From contig WTHB01000128.1 of NCBI GenBank assembly GCA_011523305.1, forward strand, positions 1 to 50,018: a stretch of DNA of 50,018 nucleotides, written 5' to 3'. The position numbers were made by a program, and so were the translations under genes. Positions 34,339 through 41,364 of this stretch are shown here, one piece after another. Source of the DNA: Planctomycetaceae bacterium (GTDB lineage Bacteria; Planctomycetota; Planctomycetia; Pirellulales; UBA1268). Numbering within the stretch: the stretch's first letter is position 1; every line of letters starts with the position of its first letter. Below the pieces are notes generated by a model. That model saw nothing but the letters and a program-made list of their open reading frames with translations, had not been told where the DNA came from and did not search any database.

Positions 34339-34689
34339 TCAGTCCTGGCCTGAATCAATCAGCAGACGGCAACGAATGTCGGTGATGCCCTCGCCGGGCA
34401 CCCGGGCCTGCAATTTCTTCAGCAAATCGCGTTTGTGAAATCCCATTTCTTGGACGAGGGCGGAATGGCTGACAAACACCTCCAGCACACCCCGTCGCAC
34501 CGTGCCGGGTTGAGACCCACCACGAAAACTGAGGGGGACCACGTCGTTCCAGGCGTTCCTCAACGCATCGCTGCCCTGTTGGCGGTCGTAGCCCGTTCGG
34601 GCCATGAGGCGATTGAGGAGGCTGCCAAGCGAACGAGGATCGTTCATCAGGCCGGTGTCCCAGCGGAGTGGTTGACGAAGGACAAGCAT
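34339..34689 (-). CDS. dciA: DciA-like (DUF721) replicative helicase loader
   Basis: A 116-residue protein with the DUF721 pattern: LLNRLMARTGYDRQQ, W-DVV near 47, then GVLEVFVSHSALVQEMGFHKRDLLKKLQ and GITDIRCRL. DciA is the ancestral loader or partner of the DnaB helicase in bacteria that lack DnaC/DnaI, and its position between dnaN and gyrB is typical. The start may be ATG 34689 or ATG 34647. It lies 18 bp after dnaN. Confidence 0.8.
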   Translation of the reverse strand: MLVLRQPLRWDTGLMNDPRSLGSLLNRLMARTGYDRQQGSDALRNAWNDVVPLSFRGGSQPGTVRRGVLEVFVSHSALVQEMGFHKRDLLKKLQARVPGEGITDIRCRLLIDSGQD

Positions 34690-34707
34690 CTGTCGGTACC
34701 GCCACGG

Positions 34708-35820
34708 TTAGTCAGCCGCCAACGGCATGACGCAGTAGCCATACCCGTCCTCGGTACGACAGACACAGGCGCTCTGCCCGTCAGTGAGTTCAACATCAAT
34801 CGTGGTCGCCGGGTCGAACACCCGCAGAAACTCGTTCACAAACCGGGGATCAAGTTTGATCTGCACCGTCTCACCGCTGTAATCAATCGGCATCTCAACG
34901 CGACTCTGACCGCTCTCCGCAGACTGCCCGGACAACACCAATTGGCCCGATTCGAAGGTGAAGTCGACACCCTTGGATTGTTCGCTGGTCACAATCGCTG
35001 CCTGCCGCACCGCCGAGAGCAACGGACCGGCAACCAGTTTCACGGTGACGGCATCAGGCCGATCGGGGAACACATCCCGCCAGCGGGGAAAGCGTCCCTC
35101 GACCAAGCGTGCGGAAATGGTCGTATGACCGGTGTGAATGAGGATGTCGCTGCCTTGGACAGCAAGTTTGACCGGCGTCTCATTGTCACCAAGGCTGCGT
35201 TCAATCAGTTGCATCGCCCGGGCTGGCACAATCGGCTGGGTGGCAGGTGGCTCGCCCCCCTGCACCGCAGCGGGGCCTTCCATCTTGGCCAGCCGACGCC
35301 CGTCGGTTCCGACAGCGATGACACTCGCATCGGTCAATTCAACCAGGACCCCACCGAGGGCATATCGGCTCGACTCGTTATCCGTCGAAAAGACCGTCCG
35401 TCGAACCAGTTCGCGTACCAGCGGTGTCGTCAGTTCAAAGCAGGCATCACTGGGAAAGGTCGCCACGGAGGGAAACTCGAGTGGATCCTCAGCAGGGAGT
35501 CGAAACTGGCTCCGCGCCGCCTTGACGAGCGTCGCGTTGCCGTCTGACTCAATCTCGAAGGTGGTGCCTGGGGGACTCTCCCGCACGATCGCCATCAGCC
35601 TGGCACTGGGCAGCAAGACACTCCCGGCAGCCGACGTCTCAACCCCTTCAACCTCCGTGCGAATCCCGATCTCAAGGTCAGTCGCTGACAGAACTGCTGT
35701 GGCCCCATCAACATCAAGTTTGACGTTGGTCAGGACCGGCTTGGGCGAACGGGAAGGAACAACGGCCGCGGCCGTCTGCAAGGCCGCCAACAACGGCTCA
35801 CGCGTGCAACGCAGATTCAT
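34708..35820 (-). CDS. dnaN: DNA polymerase III beta subunit (sliding clamp)
   Basis: A 370-residue clamp with the three-domain repeat. MNLRCTREPLLAALQTAAAVVPSR sets the start at ATG 35820, and KPVLTNVKLD, RRTVFSTDNESSRYALGGV, TDGRRLAK and the C terminus YGYCVMPL are diagnostic. The open frame runs upstream to 36165 but only codes unlike residues across the origin region. Its position after dnaA and the 700-bp gap supports this being the chromosomal origin region. Confidence 0.96.
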   Translation of the reverse strand: MNLRCTREPLLAALQTAAAVVPSRSPKPVLTNVKLDVDGATAVLSATDLEIGIRTEVEGVETSAAGSVLLPSARLMAIVRESPPGTTFEIESDGNATLVKAARSQFRLPAEDPLEFPSVATFPSDACFELTTPLVRELVRRTVFSTDNESSRYALGGVLVELTDASVIAVGTDGRRLAKMEGPAAVQGGEPPATQPIVPARAMQLIERSLGDNETPVKLAVQGSDILIHTGHTTISARLVEGRFPRWRDVFPDRPDAVTVKLVAGPLLSAVRQAAIVTSEQSKGVDFTFESGQLVLSGQSAESGQSRVEMPIDYSGETVQIKLDPRFVNEFLRVFDPATTIDVELTDGQSACVCRTEDGYGYCVMPLAAD

Positions 35821-36020
35821 GTGATCGCGATTTCCGCAGGAGGATGACTGAGACAACGACGCCTTCTCAGGCTCGCCAGGCTCCGGTCGAACTGAGTTCA
35901 GGAGAAGCCTGGGAATGGCGGTCTGAGGACCACTCAATCTACCCGATTTCAGCCTGTTCCGCAGGTGGTCCGAAAGGGAATTTTGCCCCTGGAAACCAGC
36001 GGCTTGGCAGCCCCGGCCCA

Positions 36021-36032
36021 CTGCCCGAGCGG
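36021..36032 (+). repeat. 12-bp direct repeat, copy 1 (origin region)
   Basis: CTGCCCGAGCGG, found again exactly at 36146-36157, with the AT-rich tract between the two copies. The shorter core CCCGAGCGG also occurs at about 18673, 23571 and 48750, so the core is not unique to the origin. Confidence 0.7.
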
Positions 36033-36050
36033 GCGGACCAAGTCTGCTGC

Positions 36051-36081
36051 TTTTATTTATAAAGAGAAAAGAAAAGAAATA
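36051..36081 (+). other. AT-rich tract, candidate DNA-unwinding element
   Basis: A run of about 30 bases made almost only of A and T with a few G, beginning TTTTATTTATAAAGAG. It is the most AT-rich stretch I noticed in this GC-rich window, and it lies in the dnaA-dnaN gap. Confidence 0.6.
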
Positions 36082-36145
36082 GGAGAAGGCAGTAGGAAAA
36101 GTATTTGGATCATCAGTAAGAGCCCCTTGGATAACGTCCCCAACG

Positions 36146-36157
36146 CTGCCCGAGCGG
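36146..36157 (+). repeat. 12-bp direct repeat, copy 2 (origin region)
   Basis: Second exact copy of CTGCCCGAGCGG, 125 bp downstream of copy 1 and just after the AT-rich tract. A weak DnaA-box-like site lies 20 bp before it. Confidence 0.7.
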
Positions 36158-36520
36158 TCGATCAATCAGGGGTTGGAGACAGGCCGAATTTCCTCAATTT
36201 CCCCGAAAGAAAACAGCTCAAACGGTCCCCATGCAGGGCTGGTTGTCGACCAAATCAGTGGTGGAAAATCTGCCGAAAGCATGTTGGCTGATTGTTGAAA
36301 ATGGTTGCAGAAGGCTGCCTCAAACCGGCTGGATCAGCCGTGGCTGGTCTGTTCGAGAAGAGTCAGGGAAGGGGGCCTGTCACGGTTGCTGGCATGCTGG
36401 CAGGCGAGAGGAGTGAACGTCAGGCTTTGGTGGGGGGACTGACCAGCCTTGGTCGAGACTGTTGCTGGGAACACATCCGACAGGCACTCGACAGCACAGC
36501 CAACATCTTTCCAGCAGCGT

Positions 36521-37537
36521 TCACTTTCCTGCCGCATGGGTGAGCTTATCGAGAATGGTTTGCAGATCGCCAGCATAGCCAGCATCCTGACGGAGGAGTT
36601 TGGTGGTCACCTTCAAACTGTGGAGCACGGTGGAATGGTCACGACCGCCAATCGCCCTGCCGATCGCATGGCTACTCAGGTCCGTAAGCAGGTGGGCACA
36701 GTGGATGGCCAGGCTCCGTGGGCGAACATGGCAGCGACGCTGGGACCCGCCTGTAATGTCATCCGATGTGATCCCGTGGTACCGGGCAACAGTTGAGAGA
36801 ATACGTCGGATCGTAGGCGGCGAGGCTGGCCTGGCGATCTGGCTGCGGGCAGGTGAGGCCGTCTTGGTTCCTGCTGGTCGCGTTGGGGGAACTGGGGCTG
36901 GATCAGCAGCATTGCCCAGCGGGATCAGCAGCCCTGCAGCCAGCCTGGATTCGACAGCGGGATGCAGACTGAGGGTGGCGGGATGGCCCGGCAGGGTGAC
37001 CGCAAGCAGGGTGGGTGTGTCGAGAATAGCGTCGATGAACCGACCCAGAAGCAGGTGATCGTCCTCTCGCTTACCTGCCAGATCGATGCGATCGATCAAG
37101 ATGAGTGTTGGGGGACACGGCGGTCGCGACCGAGACGGTCGTGAGGGTCGCAGATCGACCCGCTCGATGCCGAGTCCGGCCTGAAGCGGGGTGATTGAAC
37201 CGCTCGATCGGGCTCGCCTCAGTTCTTTGGTGAGGTGGCGGCCGTCGCAGCGGATGATCTCCGGTATCTGTCGGCGACGGGACCGGCGAGCCCGTACCTG
37301 CCAGGCTTCGGCTGTGGTCTGCAGCCAACCTGTCCGAGCCTGGGAATGGTTCCCAACACCGACCAGCAGCCGACCACGCGGAGGCCAGGCAGCGGCCTTG
37401 GGAGCAGTGAAGAGGTGATCAATGGCCTCAGCCGTTGCAGCCTGTGGGAGGTCGTCGAGCCAGGTTCCCGGCTTCGATCGCCCTCTGCCTGGGGAGATCG
37501 GGTGCGGTCGGGTGCGTGTGGCAAGGACCCGTGACAT
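36521..37537 (-). CDS. dnaA: DnaA-like initiator with degenerate AAA+ domain
   Basis: A 338-residue protein. Domain IV (about 243-335) is clearly DnaA: VARYHGITSDD, VRPRSLAIHCA, LTDLSSHAIG and the recognition signature GRAIGGRDHSTV (293-304). The region before it resembles the AAA+ core only faintly: LILID (145-149) fits Walker B but is followed by Arg150 instead of Asp, and ESRLAAGLL (196-204) fits the arginine-finger segment. The P-loop equivalent (62-69) ends A-R-T instead of G-K-T. The lid subdomain is replaced by a Pro/Ala-rich linker (209-242), and domain I is absent. Start ATG 37537; GTG 37591 adds 18 residues. Its location identifies it as the chromosomal dnaA. Confidence 0.8.
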   Translation of the reverse strand: MSRVLATRTRPHPISPGRGRSKPGTWLDDLPQAATAEAIDHLFTAPKAAAWPPRGRLLVGVGNHSQARTGWLQTTAEAWQVRARRSRRRQIPEIIRCDGRHLTKELRRARSSGSITPLQAGLGIERVDLRPSRPSRSRPPCPPTLILIDRIDLAGKREDDHLLLGRFIDAILDTPTLLAVTLPGHPATLSLHPAVESRLAAGLLIPLGNAADPAPVPPTRPAGTKTASPARSQIARPASPPTIRRILSTVARYHGITSDDITGGSQRRCHVRPRSLAIHCAHLLTDLSSHAIGRAIGGRDHSTVLHSLKVTTKLLRQDAGYAGDLQTILDKLTHAAGK

Positions 37538-37659
37538 GGTCGAACCCAGAATGCACGCCGGAAACGCCCTCAGCACGTCCGTGCCACCCACTCTCAGGCT
37601 GATTCCCGCCAGCCCGTCCCAGCGGGAGTGAGCCTACGGCATCTGCTGCTGCCTGGCAA

Positions 37660-38847
37660 TTACGAGCCAGTCAGTCCCGCTCGCTGGCCACACTCCTGGA
37701 GCAGTGGCTGGAGCCGGGAAAGGGCCTCGGAGATCGTATCCGGAGTCGTGGTGGAACCGTAACTGAACCGCACGGCTGCTTGAATGATGGACTCAGGCAG
37801 GTTCATGGCCACCAGGGCCGGGGCTGGTTCGTGGGACCCGCTTGCACAAGCGGTTCCGGTGGCGACGCAGACACCGACGAGATCGGCAGCCATGACGAAG
37901 GCCTGGCGGTCGATGCCGGTGAGGGCGATGGTCGAGAGGTGCGGGCTGCGGGGTCTTCCGCTGCCGACGATCTGGGCGTCGATTCCGGCTGCTGCTGCCA
38001 GGCGAATCAGCCTGTGTTCGAAGTCATTCTGAAGTGTGGCAAGTCGTTCGGCTTCGGCCTGTTGGCGGCTGCTGGCGAGTCTGACGGCGACACCACAACC
38101 GGCGATCAGGGCGACCGGCTCGGTGCCGCCGCGTTGGGCGAGTTGCTGGCTGCCTGGAAACAGCGGTCTGAGCTGAGTGCCTGGCTGTGTGATCAGGCAG
38201 CCAATGCCCCGCGGCCCACCGAATTTATGGGGGCTGAAACTGAGGCTCGAACAGCCGAGTGAGGAGAAGGCAACAGGCAGCCGCCCCACCGCCTGGGTGG
38301 CATCAGTGTGGACGTCACAGGACACTGCGGTTGTGGCGATCACCTGGAGGAGTGCCGGTACGTCTTCAATGGTGCCGGTCTGCCCGCAGACCAGCGTGGT
38401 GGTCAGCAGGCGAGGCTGGTCGTTGCCGGTCTGTTCCAGCCAGACTGCCACACCTTGGCGATCGAGACAGCCATTCGCATCAAGAGGAAGCAATGCGTTT
38501 TGAGCAAATGGATGAGCCGCTGCCGCTGCCCGTAGGCTGTCGTGATCGCGGCTGGTGGTGGCAATCAGGCCAAGGGTGCTGTCGTCTGGCCGGCTCAGGC
38601 TGTGGAGCGCGAGGGCGTTGGCCTCGGTTGCTCCCGAGGTGAACACCAGCCCCGCGGCGGGGCAACCGAGGGCGGCCAGAATCTGCTCCCGCGCGTCATC
38701 GACCACCCGCCGGGCCCGCCGGCCGACAGCATGGGGGCTTGAGGGGTTCCCAAAACAGTCACCCTGAACCTGGGCAATGCGTTCGGCCACTTCCGGGTCG
38801 ACCGGCGTGGTGGCAGCATGGTCGAGGTACAGTTCACGGGCGTTCAT
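37660..38847 (-). CDS. Cysteine desulfurase-like PLP enzyme (NifS/IscS family)
   Basis: A 395-residue fold-type I PLP enzyme that takes sulfur from cysteine for Fe-S clusters or thio-modification. The N terminus YLDHAATTPVD (7-17) sets the start at ATG 38847. FTSGATEANALAL (69-81), His102, D182 in the TDATQ segment, the PLP Lys208 in SPHKFGGPRG, and the sulfur-carrying Cys334 in ATGTACASGSHEP are all present. The short catalytic loop with TACASG and SHEP places it near group I NifS/IscS. No iscU, tusA or mnmA neighbour is seen. Confidence 0.9.
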   Translation of the reverse strand: MNARELYLDHAATTPVDPEVAERIAQVQGDCFGNPSSPHAVGRRARRVVDDAREQILAALGCPAAGLVFTSGATEANALALHSLSRPDDSTLGLIATTSRDHDSLRAAAAAHPFAQNALLPLDANGCLDRQGVAVWLEQTGNDQPRLLTTTLVCGQTGTIEDVPALLQVIATTAVSCDVHTDATQAVGRLPVAFSSLGCSSLSFSPHKFGGPRGIGCLITQPGTQLRPLFPGSQQLAQRGGTEPVALIAGCGVAVRLASSRQQAEAERLATLQNDFEHRLIRLAAAAGIDAQIVGSGRPRSPHLSTIALTGIDRQAFVMAADLVGVCVATGTACASGSHEPAPALVAMNLPESIIQAAVRFSYGSTTTPDTISEALSRLQPLLQECGQRAGLTGS

Positions 38848-38882
38848 CGGCAAATCGGCCCGGGCAGGCTCGTTGAACGACA

Positions 38883-38920
38883 CTGGGCTGACAGGCACCT
38901 GGGTGTACCTGTCAGCCCAG
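38883..38920 (-). terminator. Long inverted repeat between cysteine desulfurase and FKBP genes
   Basis: 13-bp perfect inverted repeat CTGGGCTGACAGG and CCTGTCAGCCCAG with an inner CACC/GGTG pairing, giving an extended hairpin. It lies 3' of the FKBP gene and 5' of the cysteine desulfurase gene, both minus strand. No T run follows, so a terminator or a leader structure are both possible. Confidence 0.55.
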
Positions 38921-38970
38921 CACGTGGATGGTGGGTGCGACCCACGAAATGGAGCAACCGCACAGGGGCG

Positions 38971-39450
38971 TTACCGCACGTCGAGGAGTTCGACAACAAA
39001 GTGCAGGGTTGCGTTCGGGGGAATGACTGGTGGCGCGCCCCGGGCACCGTACCCGATGGCACTGGGAATCTGCAGTTCAATCATGCCCCCGTTGGCGACC
39101 AGTTGCATGCCTTCTGTCCAACCCGGAATGACGCGATTGAGCGGGAACTCAATCGATTCTCCCCGCTTGTAAGAACTGTCGAAGACGGTGCCGTTGTCGA
39201 GCCAGCCGTGGTAGTGCACGGAGACGGTGCTGGTCGCGGTTGGGGTCGCCCCATCACCGGCCCGCAGGACGCGGTACTCAAGACCCGTTGCCGTGCGGGT
39301 GAATTGTTTTGGGGGGTTGGCATCGACGGGGCCAGACCCCTCGGGCAGCTCGGGAAGGGGGACATCAGTAGGGGTTTCGGCCATGGTGGGAACACTCACA
39401 AAAGCGAGGGAGACGAACAGGGCCGCGAAAACGGTGACGACAGCACGCAT
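38971..39450 (-). CDS. Exported FKBP-type peptidyl-prolyl isomerase
   Basis: A 159-residue secreted FKBP. A signal peptide covers 1-23 (VTVFAALFVSLAF, cleavage near TMA). After a Pro/Glu-rich linker come the single FKBP domain signatures VSVHYHGWLDNGTVFDSSY, FPLNRVIPGWTEGMQL and the closing IPPNATLHFVVELLDV. GGAGG lies seven bases before ATG 39450. It accelerates prolyl isomerisation in the periplasm. It is the second exported isomerase in the window and unrelated in fold to the cyclophilin. Confidence 0.95.
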   Translation of the reverse strand: MRAVVTVFAALFVSLAFVSVPTMAETPTDVPLPELPEGSGPVDANPPKQFTRTATGLEYRVLRAGDGATPTATSTVSVHYHGWLDNGTVFDSSYKRGESIEFPLNRVIPGWTEGMQLVANGGMIELQIPSAIGYGARGAPPVIPPNATLHFVVELLDVR

Positions 39451-39581
39451 GGAAAGCCTCCGAGGAAAAAGTTTTCCTGAGCATACCAAAACGGGACTTG
39501 GTGGTGGCGGAGCCCCGGGGGGGGCCGTAGAACGCAGCCACCGCTTGGCCAAGGGCGTGCCCGGAAAGAGCAAAGGTGGCC

Positions 39582-40871
39582 TCACGTAGCAGCCAGCCAG
39601 GCTTCAATGGCATCTGGCTCAAGGGGCACGTCGGCACAGAGATCGACGGGGCCGTCGGGAGTGACGAGCACGTCGTTTTCCAGCCGAATGCCAATGCCTT
39701 CCTCGGGCAGGTAGAGCCCCGGCTCGACCGTCATCACCCAGCCTGCCTCGAGCGGTCCGTCGGGTGGGGCGAGATCATGCACGCCCAGGCCGAGTGAGTG
39801 GCCGAGACCGTGCATGAAATACTTTCGGCAAGCGGGACGGGCCGGCGTGTCGGCAGCGAGATCCTCGTGGCTGATCAGGCCGAGGCCGACAAGTTCTTCA
39901 GCCATCTGGACCTGTGCCGCCCGTTTCCAGTCCCGCAGGCTTGCCCCTACGACCGCCCGTGCGATCGAACTTTTCAGGACCCGCAGGACCACCTCATAGA
40001 GTTCTCGCTGGCGGGGCGTAAACCGGCCATTGACCGGAAACACCCGGGTCAGATCGGCGGAGTAGTTGGCGTAGCTGGCCCCCACATCGAGGAGCACGAG
40101 ATCGCCATCCTGGCAGGGCTGATCGTTGGCGACATAGTGCAAGGTGCAGGAGTTTTTGCCGGCGGCGACGATCGGCTCATAGCCAAAGATCGCGCGGTTG
40201 CGGGTGAACTCACCGATCAATTTCGCTTCAAGGTCATATTCCATGACCCCAGGCCGCAGCGTCTTCGCAACCTGGTTGAAGCCCTGGTGCGTGATTCCGA
40301 TTGCCTGTCGCAGGAGCTCAATCTCTCCAGGATCCTTGACCGCTCGCAGCTTGCGCAAGAGTGGGGCCAGCCGCCGGAAGGTGTGCAGCGGATAGCGGTC
40401 GATCAACTGCCGGGCCATCCGCAGGTCGCGGGTTTCAACCTCGAGACTCGCCCGCTCATGTTCATTGGCATTGAGGAAGACGTCGTTGCTGGTGGTCATC
40501 AGGCTGTGGAGGACCGTCGGCAGGTCCGCAAGCCAGCGGACGGTCGCAATGCTGGAGATGTCTCGGGCCTCCTCCCGGGAAAGGCTGTGACCCTCCCAGA
40601 TGGCGAGCTGTTCGTTGGGCTGACGGATAAAGAGCATCTCCCGCTGGGCCGGCTCGACGGCTGAGGGAGCCAGCACCAGCACGCTCTCCACCTGTTCGAT
40701 GCCAGTCAGCCAGAAGAGATCGGCCGCAGGGACAAGGCGGAGCACCCCGTCGCCATTGGTCGGCAGGGTATCGGCGGCATGGACCACCGCGAGGCTGTCA
40801 GCAGGCAGTTCGGCCAACAGCCGACGGCGATGGTCGACGAACAGGCTCGGGTCGATCGGAGCGTGTCGCAT
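39582..40871 (-). CDS. pepP: Xaa-Pro aminopeptidase (aminopeptidase P)
   Basis: A 429-residue metallopeptidase removing N-terminal residues before proline. An AMP_N domain (about 1-150) precedes the pita-bread M24 domain. Metal ligands fit the two Asp in LLDVGASYANYSADLTRV, the His in MHGLGHSLGLGVHD, the Glu in TVEPGLYLPEE and the Glu in RLENDVLV. Length is close to E. coli PepP (441). ATG 40871 is chosen; the in-frame codon at 40895 is GTG. Confidence 0.95.
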   Translation of the reverse strand: MRHAPIDPSLFVDHRRRLLAELPADSLAVVHAADTLPTNGDGVLRLVPAADLFWLTGIEQVESVLVLAPSAVEPAQREMLFIRQPNEQLAIWEGHSLSREEARDISSIATVRWLADLPTVLHSLMTTSNDVFLNANEHERASLEVETRDLRMARQLIDRYPLHTFRRLAPLLRKLRAVKDPGEIELLRQAIGITHQGFNQVAKTLRPGVMEYDLEAKLIGEFTRNRAIFGYEPIVAAGKNSCTLHYVANDQPCQDGDLVLLDVGASYANYSADLTRVFPVNGRFTPRQRELYEVVLRVLKSSIARAVVGASLRDWKRAAQVQMAEELVGLGLISHEDLAADTPARPACRKYFMHGLGHSLGLGVHDLAPPDGPLEAGWVMTVEPGLYLPEEGIGIRLENDVLVTPDGPVDLCADVPLEPDAIEAWLAAT

Positions 40872-40918
40872 AGTCTCGTGGTGGAGGTGGGGCACTCATC
40901 CAGCAAATCGCCGTCGGC

Positions 40919-41206
40919 TCACCGCCGGCGGGCATCCTGCAGGCTGCGGAGTTCCTGGGCAGCACGAATCGCTTCTTGTTCGGCCTCGTGCTCGACCTGT
41001 TCAGCCCGGTGTTCATTCACCGTAAAGCCAGGGCGATCGCCGTTCCAGGAAAGCGAGACCACACCGGTCGCGATCAGGATTGGCACCGCCACCACGATCA
41101 GCAGCGCCACCCATCGGGCGGTGACCACCTGCCGAATGGGTCCGGGCATGCCGGAGGTTGCGAGGCCCATGATCTGTTGGGGAACGGTCTGTTTGTGATG
41201 TGCCAT
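40919..41206 (-). CDS. Small single-span membrane protein of unknown function
   Basis: A 95-residue protein with one predicted membrane helix (about 33-53, ALLIVVAVPILIATGVVSL) and a charged, helix-prone C-terminal half rich in Glu, Gln, Arg and Ala (HRAEQVEHEAEQEAIR) that may form a coiled coil. GAGGA lies seven bases before ATG 41206, which is one of the better Shine-Dalgarno sequences in this window. It lies 47 bp upstream of pepP on the same strand, so the two may be cotranscribed. I recognise no family. Confidence 0.65.
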   Translation of the reverse strand: MAHHKQTVPQQIMGLATSGMPGPIRQVVTARWVALLIVVAVPILIATGVVSLSWNGDRPGFTVNEHRAEQVEHEAEQEAIRAAQELRSLQDARRR

Positions 41207-41288
41207 GCGTGAGTCCTCAGAGGTGGGTCAGAAAGCAGTCAGGCGGAAGCCAGCGAGGGCTCGCCAGAACGGGACTCTAGAAATGACA

Positions 41289-41319
41289 CCGCGGTGGAGC
41301 AAGAGATGCTCCACCGCGG
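41289..41319 (-). terminator. Strong hairpin terminator after the DUF1501 gene
   Basis: Perfect 13-bp inverted repeat CCGCGGTGGAGCA and TGCTCCACCGCGG with a 5-base loop. Read on the minus strand it lies 46 bp after the DUF1501 stop and is followed by TGTCATTTCT. Confidence 0.7.
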
Positions 41320-41364
41320 AAATCTGGCCCAGATTCGCCTCAGGAAGGCTTGGACATGCAACTG

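Larger units (their letters stand above)
35821..36520 (+). other. Candidate chromosomal replication origin (oriC) between dnaA and dnaN
   Basis: A 700-bp gap with no gene. It has an AT-rich tract at 36051-36081 suitable as a DNA-unwinding element and a 12-bp direct repeat on either side of it. Near-consensus DnaA boxes are weak: CTTGGATAA at 36126-36134 (minus-strand TTATCCAAG), GGTGGAAAA at 36260-36268 (TTTTCCACC) and TGTTGAAAA at 36293-36301 (TTTTCAACA). None matches TTATNCACA perfectly. The call rests mostly on gene context. Confidence 0.6.

Noticed and set aside
35821-36165. 115-codon upstream extension of dnaN
   Set aside because: The residues have no clamp likeness and cover the candidate origin. 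The normal dnaN N terminus starts at 35820.
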